Shown here one piece after another: positions 1 through 9,841 of a DNA stretch of 64,000 nt; the stretch's first letter is position 1; every line of letters begins with the position of its first letter. Made by a program: the position numbers and the translations under genes. The notes under the pieces are model-generated. The model was not told the DNA's origin, made no database searches, and saw only the letters and a program-made list of their open reading frames with translations. The stretch spans positions 434,001-498,000 of the forward strand of contig NZ_QEIG01000008.1 of NCBI RefSeq assembly GCF_014324365.1, written 5' to 3'. Source of the DNA: Algoriphagus sp. AK58. Lineage in GTDB: Bacteria > Bacteroidota > Bacteroidia > Cytophagales > Cyclobacteriaceae.

Positions 1-2
1 CA

Positions 3-3000
3 CAGCCTATTACAGAAGGCTTGGACTATACGCGATTGGAGTTTAGGGAAATTACAGCCAATGCTGAAAAATTCAGCTTTAAAGGATCCACCTTAGGTCT
101 CCACATCAAACTGTTGACTGGAGTGGAGGCCAATTCCGGCCTGAAAATCGAGGATCTAAAAACCAACCTGACCTACAGCCCAAAATTCCTGGAACTGGAT
201 CAGCTTAATCTTCGCTCAGAAAACAGCCATATCAAAAACTACCTCCGGATGGACCTGACCGGACCGGATGGTTTTTCGGATTTTCTGAATCAAGTCAAGA
301 TTACCGCAAGAATGGAAGAGACCAAGCTCCACTTGTCTGACTTAAAGCTTTTTGCCAATTCTCTTCCTGAAATCGAAGATGACATTTACCTCAGCGGTGA
401 AGTCACAGGATACATTTCGGATATGAAATCCGATGAATTCCTTATCAGAATAGGTCAAAAAACGGCCCTGTTCGGCTCCTTTTTGATAGATGGACTTCCT
501 GAAATCGAGAACACCTATTTCAATCTGTCACTAAAAAACTCCGTCATTTCGGCCAATGATCTCGCCCCCTACCTAAGCCCCGAGATCCAAAAACAAATCC
601 GAAAATTCAACACTATCCGATTGGATGCGGATTTCGCAGGATTACTGAGCAGGTTTACTACCAATGGAGACTTCCGAACAGGCATTGGTAACGTCAGCGG
701 TAGGGTCAATTATGATCTAGTCAATGATATTCCCACCCTAGTCTCACGGGTTAAAATCCAAAATCTGGATCTGGGCATTCTGACGGAAGACAAGGAGCTA
801 CTGCAAAAAGTTTCTTTGCAGGGAAATGTGAATGTAAAAGGCGCAACAATCGAAACTGCCTTGATCGATCTCAATGCTAACATCAGCGAACTTGGCATCA
901 ATCAGTATAACTTCACCAATATCCAGACCGATGCTACCTATGGCTTGAACCTGTTTCGTGGAAACCTGAAAGTAGATGACCCTAACCTGAAAACAACGGT
1001 AAGAGGATATGTCAATTTAAAGGAGTCGGTGGATTCTGTCCGACTGAGTGTGCAGTTGGATACCGCTTTTTTGGATCAGATCAACTTGATTGAAACCCCT
1101 TCCTTTTTAAGTGGCAACCTCAGTATTGACACCAAGGGAATTACCTTGGATAAAATCCAAGGAATAGCCCGATTTACGGACATCAAGGCTGGCTATGAAG
1201 ACCGTTTTCTGGATGTGGGTGATTTCTTTTTCCAATCGCTATTTGCAGGAGGTACCCGCACCCTTTCACTCAACTCAGATTACCTGGTTGTGGCTGCATC
1301 CGGGCAATTCAATCTGGAACAGATGGGCAAGGATTTGAATATGCTCGGCCAACAATACTTAGCCATTCTTCTCAATGAAGAACAGCCCATTGCTGATTTG
1401 GACGAGTATTTTTCTGAGACTTACAATCTGGATCTAAATATCCGAATGCCTAACGTCAATCCATTGATCCAACTTTTTCAACCTGACCTTAAAATCTCGA
1501 AAAACAATATTCTGGAGGGGGCTTTTTACCAAACTCCCGAGAATACGGTATTCAATTTCTTCACCTCCATCGATACCATCAGCTTTCAGGGTAATACTGC
1601 TTTCGGTACCAATATTGACTTTAACACCTCTAAGATCATCAACAGTAAAGACATCCTAGCCTCATTTTACGTCTATTCCAAAGTGCAAAAAGTGGGAGAA
1701 GACCTCAATTTTAAAAATTTGGGTATGGAAGCCATTTGGGATCAGACCAATCTGGACCTGTTGATCAGCTTGGATCAGGATTCCACTCAGAGTAAGGCAA
1801 GAATCGAAGCAGAAACCAAGTTTTCCACATCAGGAACCACACTCAAGTTCAAACCTTCTCTGCTAAGGGTCCTCAATAGAGATTGGCAATTTGACCCGGA
1901 AAACTCCGTGACACTTTCACAAGGAGAGGTGATGATCAATAAACTCTTTGTATCCAATGAAAACCAATCCTTAGGACTAGACGGTAAGATTAGTCAAAAT
2001 CCTGACCAAAGCCTGGACTTGACTATACAGCAGGTGGGAGTGGACTTATTGAACACCGTCACACCGTACAAATTCGAAGGACTGGCCGATGGCTCCTTCA
2101 AGATCAGCAGTCTTCTGGACCAGGCAAAAGTTGATGGCCGCTTATTTATTGAAGATCTGGAGATCAACGATTTCCCGATCGGGGAAATCAATGCCGAAAC
2201 CACCCTGGATCAACAAGATCTGGTCCTGAAGATCGAGAATTACCTCAATGGACAAAAGAAAATCGACATTGACGGTGTGGTGGGTATGGAATATCAAAAT
2301 CTTGATTTGGATGCCCAAATGACCCAAGCCAATCTGGTCATTTTCGAGCCTTTCCTTTCCAAATACATTTCCAACTTAGGCGGCACGGTGAGCGGCAACC
2401 TTCAGATGAGGGGTACAATAGGAGTACCGGAAGTATTGGGAACCGGAAGGGTAGAGCAAGGAAAAGTACGGATCAACTATCTCAACACTTCCTATCAAAT
2501 CGATGGAAGTATTCTTTTTAGACCGACTCAAATCAGTTTTCAGGATATGATCTTCCGGGATGTGAATGGAAACAGAGCCACCTTTACAGGGGGATTGAAT
2601 CACAGAGGATTTGATAACATATTTTTGGACATCAGCTCCAGACTGACCAATTTTCAAGTCATGAATACCAGCGCAAGGGACAATGAAGTCTTCTACGGGA
2701 CTGCCTTTGCCACAGGTACCTTGACAGTAAAAGGAAGTACGAGCAACTTGGATGTGACCGCAAGGGCTACCACACAGCCCAACACCCGAATTTTCATCCC
2801 GCTGACCAGCTCTAATGAACAATACCAGGAGGATTTTATCCAGATTATCAATGTTCAGGATACGGTTAGAATTCGGGCTTTGGCCGAAGAGGTCAACAGG
2901 CTTGAAATTGAAAACATCCGGATGAATTTCATCATGGACATCACACCGGATGCTTTTGCCGAGATTATCATCGATCCCAAAACGGAAGAAAGTATTCAAG

Positions 3001-4070
3001 GCCGAGGACGTGGGGTGCTCAATATGAACATCGATACGCAAGGTAATTTTTCACTTACCGGCAACTATGAAATCGTGGAAGGCAAATACAATTTCTCCCT
3101 TTACAATGTAGTCAAGAGAGAGTTTACCGTACAACCGGGAGGAAGGATTACCTGGTTTGGGGATCCTTACACAGGAATCATGAACCTAAAGGCTGTTTAT
3201 GAGGAAAGCGTATCCCTCCAACCCTTACTTTCCTCTTCGGCCGCTGCTGAAAACAGTCAAATGCGAAGAAGGTACCCGCTCAAGGTACTGATGGATCTTC
3301 AGGGGGAACTCCTTTCCCCTACCTTTAACTTCAGCTTTGATTTTTCTGAATTCCCTTCCAGCGGAGATGTGCAGACGACTATTTCAGCCTTTCAAAGCCG
3401 AGTCGCAGCCGATGAACAGGAAATGAACCGACAGGTGTTTTCGGTGATCATGACGCGTAATTTTTCTCCTGAAGGTCAGTTTTCGGGTGTTTCTACCCTT
3501 TCTTCCAGCCTTGGAAATCTTCTCTCCTCTCAGTTAAACAGTTTTATCGGCCAAGTAGACAAAAACTTGGAAGTCAATATAGACCTTGCCACTCTGGATC
3601 AAAATGCGCTTGAAAACTTCCAGCTCAGCGTAGCTTATACTTTTTTGGATGGCCGACTGAGGGTGTCCCGTGACGGAGGATTTACCGACAATCAGGGCAA
3701 CGCGAGCGCGGCCTCCGTCATCGGCGACTGGCAAGCGGAATATATGCTTACCGAAGATGGCGTGTACAGATTAAGGATATTCAACAGAAATAACTTCAAC
3801 ACCTTTACTTCCCTGTCCCTCACTCAGAATGTAATTTCCTACGGGGCTTCTATGACTCAAAATGTCTCCTTTAATTCATTTTCAGAGTTATTTAAAAAGA
3901 TTACCGGCAAAAAAAATGAAACGCTTACCATCCAGGATTCTGATGATTTTTTAAGAAATGAATACAACGATAAAGAAAACTGGACCCCAATCAACCTTGA
4001 AAATCTTCCTGAAAGGAAGGAGGAAAATCAGCTGATCCGAATCGAAAAAGTACCTCCCAAGGAAGATTAA
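3..4070 (+). CDS. tamB: TamB-like translocation/assembly module protein (5' end outside window)
   Basis: The reading frame is open from the first bases of the window, so the true start lies upstream; about 1,355 residues are visible. The protein is a long series of beta-rich, AsmA/TamB-like repeats. It ends in a DUF490/TamB C-terminal region, roughly the last 400 residues, with the typical motif GNYEIVEGKYNFSLYN and a terminal strand ending VSRDGG. TamB proteins span the periplasm from the inner membrane to a BamA-family outer-membrane partner and act in outer-membrane protein assembly or lipid transport. In Bacteroidota the partner is usually a BamA/TamA homologue; none is in this window. 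The tail after the TamB domain (about 70 residues, charged) is not assigned. Family assignment is firm; the exact client is not known. Confidence 0.9.
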   Translation, partial: QPITEGLDYTRLEFREITANAEKFSFKGSTLGLHIKLLTGVEANSGLKIEDLKTNLTYSPKFLELDQLNLRSENSHIKNYLRMDLTGPDGFSDFLNQVKITARMEETKLHLSDLKLFANSLPEIEDDIYLSGEVTGYISDMKSDEFLIRIGQKTALFGSFLIDGLPEIENTYFNLSLKNSVISANDLAPYLSPEIQKQIRKFNTIRLDADFAGLLSRFTTNGDFRTGIGNVSGRVNYDLVNDIPTLVSRVKIQNLDLGILTEDKELLQKVSLQGNVNVKGATIETALIDLNANISELGINQYNFTNIQTDATYGLNLFRGNLKVDDPNLKTTVRGYVNLKESVDSVRLSVQLDTAFLDQINLIETPSFLSGNLSIDTKGITLDKIQGIARFTDIKAGYEDRFLDVGDFFFQSLFAGGTRTLSLNSDYLVVAASGQFNLEQMGKDLNMLGQQYLAILLNEEQPIADLDEYFSETYNLDLNIRMPNVNPLIQLFQPDLKISKNNILEGAFYQTPENTVFNFFTSIDTISFQGNTAFGTNIDFNTSKIINSKDILASFYVYSKVQKVGEDLNFKNLGMEAIWDQTNLDLLISLDQDSTQSKARIEAETKFSTSGTTLKFKPSLLRVLNRDWQFDPENSVTLSQGEVMINKLFVSNENQSLGLDGKISQNPDQSLDLTIQQVGVDLLNTVTPYKFEGLADGSFKISSLLDQAKVDGRLFIEDLEINDFPIGEINAETTLDQQDLVLKIENYLNGQKKIDIDGVVGMEYQNLDLDAQMTQANLVIFEPFLSKYISNLGGTVSGNLQMRGTIGVPEVLGTGRVEQGKVRINYLNTSYQIDGSILFRPTQISFQDMIFRDVNGNRATFTGGLNHRGFDNIFLDISSRLTNFQVMNTSARDNEVFYGTAFATGTLTVKGSTSNLDVTARATTQPNTRIFIPLTSSNEQYQEDFIQIINVQDTVRIRALAEEVNRLEIENIRMNFIMDITPDAFAEIIIDPKTEESIQGRGRGVLNMNIDTQGNFSLTGNYEIVEGKYNFSLYNVVKREFTVQPGGRITWFGDPYTGIMNLKAVYEESVSLQPLLSSSAAAENSQMRRRYPLKVLMDLQGELLSPTFNFSFDFSEFPSSGDVQTTISAFQSRVAADEQEMNRQVFSVIMTRNFSPEGQFSGVSTLSSSLGNLLSSQLNSFIGQVDKNLEVNIDLATLDQNALENFQLSVAYTFLDGRLRVSRDGGFTDNQGNASAASVIGDWQAEYMLTEDGVYRLRIFNRNNFNTFTSLSLTQNVISYGASMTQNVSFNSFSELFKKITGKKNETLTIQDSDDFLRNEYNDKENWTPINLENLPERKEENQLIRIEKVPPKED

Positions 4071-4115
4071 TAAAACAATTTCTTCTTTCCAGTATTTGTT
4101 CTGAAAAACAACACC

Positions 4116-5414
4116 ATGAAAAAGATCACCCTATTTTGGTTTCGAAGAGATCTCAGAACAGACGATAATACCGCTCTCTTTTATGCTTTACAGCAGGAAA
4201 CGGCCGTACTTCCACTTTTTATTTTTGATCGAAATATCCTCGATATTCTCGAGGACAGAACCGACGCACGAGTTCACTTTATCCACCAAAAAATCACTGA
4301 ACTGAAAGCCTTTTTTGAACAAAAAGGAAGCTCGATGCTGATCAAATACGGCATACCTGAGGAGGTCTATAAAGATCTCATGAACGAATTTGACATCCAG
4401 GCAGTGTACACCAATCGGGACTATGAGCCCTATGCAAAAACAAGGGATGGACAGATCGAAGCGATGCTAAAAGCCAAAAACATCCCCCTTCTCAGTTTCA
4501 AGGATCAGGTGATTTTCGAACCTGGAGAAATCCTCAATGGCTCGGGAGAGTTTTACAAAGTATTTACCCCCTTCAGTAAAAACTGGCTGGAAAAATTCAA
4601 GCAGACCAAAACTCAGCCCCTTTCCGAACCAAATTGGAAAAATCTGGCGAACACTCATTCCCTGCCCGATATCACTTTAAAAGAAATGGGCTTCGAGCCC
4701 TCCTCCATCGAAATCCCATCATCCATCGCCGATCAGGATATCATCCGACACTATGATGAAACCCGAAACTTCCCTGCACAAAAAGGCACAACCCGACTGG
4801 GAATCCATCTGAGATTCGGCACCATTTCGGTCAGAAAACTTGCTCTGATCGCCTCCCGACTCAACGATACCTACCTGAACGAGCTGATATGGAGAGAGTT
4901 TTACATGATGATCCTTGCCTATAATCCACAGGTAGTCAATAAAGCATTCAAGCCTGCCTACGATCAGATCCCTTGGAGAAATAATGAACAGGAGTTTAAA
5001 GCTTGGTGCGAAGGCAAAACAGGGTACCCTATCGTGGATGCCGGCATGCGAGAGCTAAATGCCACCGGATATATGCACAATAGGGTGAGAATGATCGTGG
5101 CCTCCTTCCTGACCAAGCATCTACTTATTGACTGGAGATGGGGGGAAGCCTATTTTGCCAAAAAGTTGTTGGATTTTGAGTTGGCCTCCAACAACGGTGG
5201 CTGGCAATGGGCAGCAGGTACAGGTACCGATGCTCAGCCTTATTTCCGTGTATTCAATCCCGACTCCCAAACCGAGAAATTTGACAAAGACCTCCGATAC
5301 ATCAAAAAGTGGATTCCTGAATTGGGAACCAATTCTTACCCAAAGCCGATTGTAGATCATAAATTTGCCCGGACAAGAGCAATAGACACTTACAAAAAAG
5401 CATTGGAGCAATGA
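4116..5414 (+). CDS. phr: Deoxyribodipyrimidine photolyase (cryptochrome/photolyase family)
   Basis: 432 residues, the normal length for a class I photolyase, which uses blue light and FAD to split cyclobutane pyrimidine dimers. The N-terminal alpha/beta domain opens with FWFRRDLRTDDNTAL. The FAD-binding part shows TRLGIHLRFGTISVRKL, ELIWREFYMMI and YPIVDAGMRELNATG, and the late signature NNGGWQWAAGTGTDAQPYF followed by RVFNP. The GTGTDAQPYF segment resembles CPD photolyases more than DASH cryptochromes, but substrate specificity (CPD versus 6-4) is inferred. The ATG at 4116 is 45 bases after the tamB stop. The stop overlaps the next start as ATGA, so it is probably co-transcribed with the Smr-domain gene. 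Confidence 0.93.
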   Translation: MKKITLFWFRRDLRTDDNTALFYALQQETAVLPLFIFDRNILDILEDRTDARVHFIHQKITELKAFFEQKGSSMLIKYGIPEEVYKDLMNEFDIQAVYTNRDYEPYAKTRDGQIEAMLKAKNIPLLSFKDQVIFEPGEILNGSGEFYKVFTPFSKNWLEKFKQTKTQPLSEPNWKNLANTHSLPDITLKEMGFEPSSIEIPSSIADQDIIRHYDETRNFPAQKGTTRLGIHLRFGTISVRKLALIASRLNDTYLNELIWREFYMMILAYNPQVVNKAFKPAYDQIPWRNNEQEFKAWCEGKTGYPIVDAGMRELNATGYMHNRVRMIVASFLTKHLLIDWRWGEAYFAKKLLDFELASNNGGWQWAAGTGTDAQPYFRVFNPDSQTEKFDKDLRYIKKWIPELGTNSYPKPIVDHKFARTRAIDTYKKALEQ

Positions 5415-6361
5415 ACATTGGAGACAGAGTAAGATTACTGCATGGAAAAGAAGAAGGAATCGTACGAAAAGTATCTTCCGGCGGGAGGATCGAAGTAGAA
5501 ATCGAAGACGGCTTCATTATTCCCGCGATCAAATCGGAGGTGGTCATCATTGCCGAAGCAGAAAAGAGCTACTTTGGCGAAACTCCGGCATCCACCAAAG
5601 AATCTGAATCCCCACTTCCCATTTCTGCTCCAAAAGATCAGGGACTTTATCTGGCTTTCCTCCCGATCAACGATCAGAATCTGAGTCTTTACCTGATCAA
5701 TGACAGCCACCAGCCCTACTTGGTACACGCATCAGAAGTGTTTGGGGGAAACCACCGGACTCTTTTCGCAGGAACACTGAATGGCGGTGAGCACCGGAAA
5801 TTTGACGATCGATTAATCAAGGAAATGGACGAGTGGCCTGGATTTTTGCTTCGGTTTATCCCCATTCAGAATAAGCTGGAAAAGGCAATTCCTGCCTTTG
5901 AGCGACAGCTGAAGATGAAGCCGACACAGTTTTTCAAGCACCTGAGCAAAGCTCCAATCCTTGGAAAAAATGTGTATCTCTTTGCCATGGAGCGGAACAC
6001 CAAGGACCTGGATATCCGCAGTCTAAATGCCGAACTCAGCCAAATCCAACCCACTCCAGAACTGCCCAAACCACAAAAACCCTCTAGGTCTGTGGATTTA
6101 CACATCGAAGCCCTCCATTCTCAGCCCGATACCTTGAGCAATTCTGAAAAGATGAGAATCCAACTGGAAGCTTTTGAGAAAAACCTCAATCAGGCGATTC
6201 TATCGGGAATGGACGAAATCACTTTTATCCACGGATTGGGAAATGGAGTTTTGAGAAAAGAAATCCACAAGCGTTTGAGCCAATTGGGAAATATTAAGTA
6301 CTTTCAAGACACCCAGAAAGACCAGTGGGGATACGGTGCCACACTGGTGAGAATTTCCTAA
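5411..6361 (+). CDS. DUF2027 domain protein with C-terminal Smr (MutS2-type) domain
   Basis: 316 residues. The start overlaps the photolyase stop (ATGA). The N-terminus (about 1-55, GDRVRLLHGKEEGIVRKV) is a small KOW/SH3-like barrel. Residues 75-215 match the Bacteroidota DUF2027 family. Residues 225-316 form a Smr domain with VDLHIE at its start and the characteristic FIHGLGNGVLRKEI. Smr domains in MutS2 and relatives have nuclease or nucleic-acid-binding activity and can act on branched DNA or collided ribosomes. The role of this combination is not established. Coupling to a photolyase hints at nucleic-acid damage handling, but that is inference. Confidence 0.88.
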   Translation: MNIGDRVRLLHGKEEGIVRKVSSGGRIEVEIEDGFIIPAIKSEVVIIAEAEKSYFGETPASTKESESPLPISAPKDQGLYLAFLPINDQNLSLYLINDSHQPYLVHASEVFGGNHRTLFAGTLNGGEHRKFDDRLIKEMDEWPGFLLRFIPIQNKLEKAIPAFERQLKMKPTQFFKHLSKAPILGKNVYLFAMERNTKDLDIRSLNAELSQIQPTPELPKPQKPSRSVDLHIEALHSQPDTLSNSEKMRIQLEAFEKNLNQAILSGMDEITFIHGLGNGVLRKEIHKRLSQLGNIKYFQDTQKDQWGYGATLVRIS

Positions 6362-6364
6362 GCT

Positions 6365-7198
6365 ATGCAGGTCAAGACTTCCCCTGTTTTCCAGATTTTC
6401 CTACAACAGCATCAGGAGGCGAAAACTCTTTTTTTGGATTTGGGAAAAGAAATCAAATCCAAAAAGGCAATTCAACTGCTGAGCCATATGGAGTTTTTGG
6501 AGCTCTATTCCGATCTGCTTTCCAAAATCCATTTTGAAGATAAAAACTTTGGTCAATCACTTTTCTCCCCACTCAAAAAGCTCAAAAAGTCTCTTAAAAA
6601 AATACAGCACCTCAAACTGGTAGAAAAAACGATCAAGCAGCGGGAGGAATCCACAGGACTGAAATTTGAAAGCTTCAAGGCCTATCTCGGAGCCCAAAAA
6701 CGCATCATGCAAAAGGAAGCATTTGATCTGGTGGTGGGGAGTTCGCTCAAAAACTGGGATGATTTCCTGGACCGCGCTCATCAAGCCAGTAAAGGAATCA
6801 AGCCTCTGACGATCAGTACAGCTATCCATCAGCTGGTACAAGAGGAATTAGAACTGGCGACCAATGACGTCAAAAGCCCCATGAGTACGCAAAGCTTTAG
6901 AGATCTTTTTGAAAGCTTCCGAAAGGTGATCATGCTGGAAAACATCCTGTTGCACCTGGGATTCAACTCCATTTTTATCCCACAAATCCACCAAGAACTC
7001 CAAACTGTCAAAAACGGGCTTAAACCTTGGTACGCCAATCACCTGACTTTTCAGACCATGACCCATTTTCTTTCTGAAAAAGAAGATGTTTCCAAAAAGT
7101 ACCTCGACTGGGCAAAAGAGCTGAAAGAGGAAAAGAAAAACCTTTCTACCGAAATCGAAAAGCAGGCTTTCGAATTAGTCCGAAAGGTGATTTCCTGA
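6365..7198 (+). CDS. Helical protein with CHAD-like features
   Basis: 277 residues, starting three bases after the preceding stop, so likely in the same operon. It is predicted almost wholly alpha-helical and rich in lysine and glutamate. Helical runs such as LKKLKKSLKKIQHLK and FRDLFESFRKVIMLENILLH recall the helical bundles of CHAD domains, which bind polyphosphate with basic helix faces. The match is by eye and the canonical histidine pattern is not clear. The gene is well supported by its length and tight packing; the function is only a guess. A generic Bacteroidota helical protein of unknown role is the alternative. Confidence 0.6.
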   Translation: MQVKTSPVFQIFLQQHQEAKTLFLDLGKEIKSKKAIQLLSHMEFLELYSDLLSKIHFEDKNFGQSLFSPLKKLKKSLKKIQHLKLVEKTIKQREESTGLKFESFKAYLGAQKRIMQKEAFDLVVGSSLKNWDDFLDRAHQASKGIKPLTISTAIHQLVQEELELATNDVKSPMSTQSFRDLFESFRKVIMLENILLHLGFNSIFIPQIHQELQTVKNGLKPWYANHLTFQTMTHFLSEKEDVSKKYLDWAKELKEEKKNLSTEIEKQAFELVRKVIS

Positions 7199-7269
7199 TT
7201 TTCTTTAAGAAAATTCAAAAACTAAATATTTTTTATTCCGTGTACATTGGGTAACCATTTCTGTACACC

Positions 7270-7824
7270 ATGAATACCCGCCTAATTTTCATTTTCGGCT
7301 TAGTTCTACTTTCTTTTACAATGGGGTGCCAGTCGGAGGAAGACCCCCTGCCAAAAGGAGACTTTATCTCTTTCAGGTCAGAAGGCAAAACCTATCTTTT
7401 TCGAGAAGTTGAAAACACCTCATGGAATAAATATTTCAGAGGAGAAAGACAAGATCAAATCGGTATTGCGCTACAAAATCAGGATCAGTCCTTATTGGCT
7501 GGGATTAACATCATTGATTCGTTTATCTGGCGGGAAGGACTTCCGATGGAAGTATCCGGGCCGATCACTATTCCCATGACCCCGATAGGTGATTTTCAGC
7601 TGAAGGACCTGAAAAACCAAACCCCTGTCGACTTTGGACCGGAGGATGATGTGAATTTTGTTGGCACTACTACTTCAGATCAATTCAACTATATTCTTGA
7701 AAAATACGAAAACGAGATTTTAGAAGGCAGCTTTTCAGGTACTCTTTACACCCGAACGGGTAGAAGTATGAAAATCGAAGCCGGGAAATTCCGGGTTAGC
7801 ATTCCGATGGTGATCAATGAATAG
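7270..7824 (+). CDS. Predicted lipoprotein of unknown function
   Basis: 184 residues. The N-terminus MNTRLIFIFGLVLLSFTMGC is a lipoprotein signal peptide with the lipobox ending at Cys20, so the mature protein should be membrane-anchored in the envelope. The rest is a beta-rich domain with no recognised catalytic motif. The gene stands alone and ends at a strong hairpin terminator shared with the convergent PLP-enzyme gene. Confidence 0.8.
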   Translation: MNTRLIFIFGLVLLSFTMGCQSEEDPLPKGDFISFRSEGKTYLFREVENTSWNKYFRGERQDQIGIALQNQDQSLLAGINIIDSFIWREGLPMEVSGPITIPMTPIGDFQLKDLKNQTPVDFGPEDDVNFVGTTTSDQFNYILEKYENEILEGSFSGTLYTRTGRSMKIEAGKFRVSIPMVINE

Positions 7825-7845
7825 CCAGAAAAATTCGAACATAAG

Positions 7846-7870
7846 AAAGCCCTCCATTTCAGAGGGCTTT
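7846..7870. terminator. Bidirectional intrinsic terminator
   Basis: A perfect 9-bp inverted repeat, AAAGCCCTC and GAGGGCTTT, with a 7-base loop. It lies between the converging lipoprotein gene (ends 7824) and the PLP-enzyme gene (ends 7875). The A and T ends give U-runs in both directions. Confidence 0.85.
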
Positions 7871-7874
7871 GCTT

Positions 7875-9020
7875 TTATATTTTTGCCAGTGCCTGAGCGA
7901 TGTCGTTTTTGAGGTCTTCGGCATCTTCTACCCCGACACTCAGTCGGATCAAAGAATCTACCAAACCTACTTTTTCACGTTCCACTTTTGGAATGGAAGC
8001 ATGAGTCATGGTGGCCGGGTGTCCACAAAGGGATTCCACTCCTCCAAGGGATTCAGCCAGAGAAAACAGGTGCAGGTTTTCCATCACGGTCTTCGCATCT
8101 TCCAATTTATTCCCTACCAAGGTAAAGGAAATCATTCCTCCGAAGTCACGCATTTGACTTTTGGCAACCTCGTGATTAGGGTGATCTTCGAAGCCAGGCC
8201 AATATACTTTATCCACTTTAGGGTGATTTTTCAGGTAAGCAGCGATTGTCTTCCCGTTTTGGCAGTGTCGCTCCATTCTCAAATGGAGAGTCTTAATCCC
8301 TCTGAGTACCAAAAAACAGTCCTGAGGTCCTGGAGTAGCTCCACAGGCATTTTGTAAAAAAACAAGTCTAGAAGCCAATTCATCGTCATTGACTACCAAG
8401 GCACCCATGACTACATCGGAGTGGCCTCCTAGGTATTTGGTTACCGAATGCATGACGATATCCGCACCAAAATCCAAGGGATTCTGAAGAAAAGGAGAGG
8501 CAAATGTATTATCCACAGCCAACAGAAGCCCGTGCTTTTTGGCAAAAGACGCCATGGCCTTTAAGTCGATGATATTCATCATCGGATTGGTTGGAGTCTC
8601 TACCCACACCATTTTGGTATGCTCGTTGACATAGGACGACAGCTTTTCCGGCTCGTTCATAGGAACGAAATGGAACTTGATGCCGTATCGCTCAAAGACT
8701 TTGGTAAACAAGCGATAAGTTCCACCATACAAATCATTGGTAGATATGATCTCATCTCCTGGATTAAATAATTTGACTACTGCATCGATGGCTCCCAAGC
8801 CTGAAGAAAAACAGACGCCATGCTTCCCGTTTTCAAGGGCCGCAATGCTGTTTTGCAAAGCAGTTCGGGTAGGGTTATGCGTTCTGCTGTATTCATATCC
8901 GAGGTGATCACCCGGAGACTTTTGCACATACGTGGAAGTCTGGAATATCGGAGTCATGATAGCACCTGTAGATGGGTCTGGACTTACTCCTGCATGTATG
9001 GCTTTGGTACCAAATTTCAT
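7875..9020 (-). CDS. metB: Cystathionine gamma-synthase/gamma-lyase family PLP enzyme
   Basis: 381 residues, the usual size of Cys/Met-metabolism PLP-dependent enzymes. The PLP lysine lies in [15 protein letters not shown] (Lys195), and the N-terminus [19 protein letters not shown] is typical. The C-terminal half has [17 protein letters not shown]. Such enzymes either make cystathionine from an activated homoserine and cysteine or cleave it; residues visible by eye do not separate MetB from MccB/MetC-type lyases, so the symbol is tentative. It is monocistronic, ATG start. No SAM riboswitch could be recognised in the short upstream spacer. Confidence 0.88.
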   Translation of the reverse strand: MKFGTKAIHAGVSPDPSTGAIMTPIFQTSTYVQKSPGDHLGYEYSRTHNPTRTALQNSIAALENGKHGVCFSSGLGAIDAVVKLFNPGDEIISTNDLYGGTYRLFTKVFERYGIKFHFVPMNEPEKLSSYVNEHTKMVWVETPTNPMMNIIDLKAMASFAKKHGLLLAVDNTFASPFLQNPLDFGADIVMHSVTKYLGGHSDVVMGALVVNDDELASRLVFLQNACGATPGPQDCFLVLRGIKTLHLRMERHCQNGKTIAAYLKNHPKVDKVYWPGFEDHPNHEVAKSQMRDFGGMISFTLVGNKLEDAKTVMENLHLFSLAESLGGVESLCGHPATMTHASIPKVEREKVGLVDSLIRLSVGVEDAEDLKNDIAQALAKI

Positions 9021-9142
9021 AAATCAATGGGCCGTTATATGGTGGGTTTAAGTTTCTTCAAAACATTGAAGATTGAAATGGGCAATATTCCAATCCTTGG
9101 TGGTAAACTTGTCGGCTTTTTTACCTCAAAAGCGTGCCAAAG

Positions 9143-9841
9143 ATGACAAAAAAGGCCAGTATTTTCAAGGTTTTAGTGGAGTACTTCCGTTTCCATCCCT
9201 TAGCGGTAGCAGGATGGATATGGATTGGAATCGTTCCGATATTGGGATCTTTGGTCTTGGCCTCTCAGTACTCTTTTCTTGGAAAAATCAATCTCAATGA
9301 ACTTTGGGATCACCTTTTTTTGACTTTGGGGCTTTCCATCATTTTGGGGCTGGCATTTTTGCCCACCACGCTTACCGCATTGGCGTGTGGTTTTTTCTGG
9401 GGCTGGATAGCTTTTCCTGATTTGATCATCGGCTATATCTTAGCCAATGTGATTGGATATAAGCTGGGCAAAGTCCTTAATACCGACTTCAGGAATATCC
9501 TTTATTTGAGAAATCCGGAATTAGAGAAAGAAATAGAATCTCGTTTGGGGCATCCTGCCGGACTGATTTTCTTTATCAGAATCAGTCCGGTAATACCCTT
9601 TGCCATCTCCAACTTCCTTTTTGCAAGTTTAGACATTCCTCTGAAAAAGGTACTGGTCTATGGCGTCCCAGGAATGCTTCCCCGCACTTTACTGGCCTTT
9701 GCCACAGGCATAGTTGCTAACTCATTTTTAGGAGCCAAAGAATCCCTCAACCATCCCATCCAATGGTCAATTCTTGTATTTCTTTTGGCTTTAAGCGCTT
9801 GGGGAATCTACAGGAGCTGGAAAAAAGCCGGCAGAAATTAG
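9143..9841 (+). CDS. TVP38/TMEM64 (DedA-like) integral membrane protein
   Basis: 232 residues from the ATG at 9143 (a GTG at 9134 would add three residues). There are five to six hydrophobic segments, beginning near residue 20. The family core is visible as ALACGFFWGWIAFPDLIIG and IRISPVIPFAISNFL, followed by PGMLPRTLLAFATG, which resembles the re-entrant loop and helix of VTT-domain proteins. Members are thought to scramble or flip lipids; the substrate here is unknown. It is divergent from the PLP-enzyme gene. Its stop codon interlocks with that of the convergent porU2-like gene, leaving no space for a terminator. Confidence 0.88.
   Translation: MTKKASIFKVLVEYFRFHPLAVAGWIWIGIVPILGSLVLASQYSFLGKINLNELWDHLFLTLGLSIILGLAFLPTTLTALACGFFWGWIAFPDLIIGYILANVIGYKLGKVLNTDFRNILYLRNPELEKEIESRLGHPAGLIFFIRISPVIPFAISNFLFASLDIPLKKVLVYGVPGMLPRTLLAFATGIVANSFLGAKESLNHPIQWSILVFLLALSAWGIYRSWKKAGRN

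Noticed and set aside
2376-3041. 221-residue leftward frame inside tamB
   Set aside because: It lies wholly antisense to a well-supported TamB region, has no domain and a low-complexity look; a shadow frame.
9021-9142. SAM-type riboswitch upstream of the transsulfuration gene
   Set aside because: The spacer is short and no conserved riboswitch stem pattern could be recognised.
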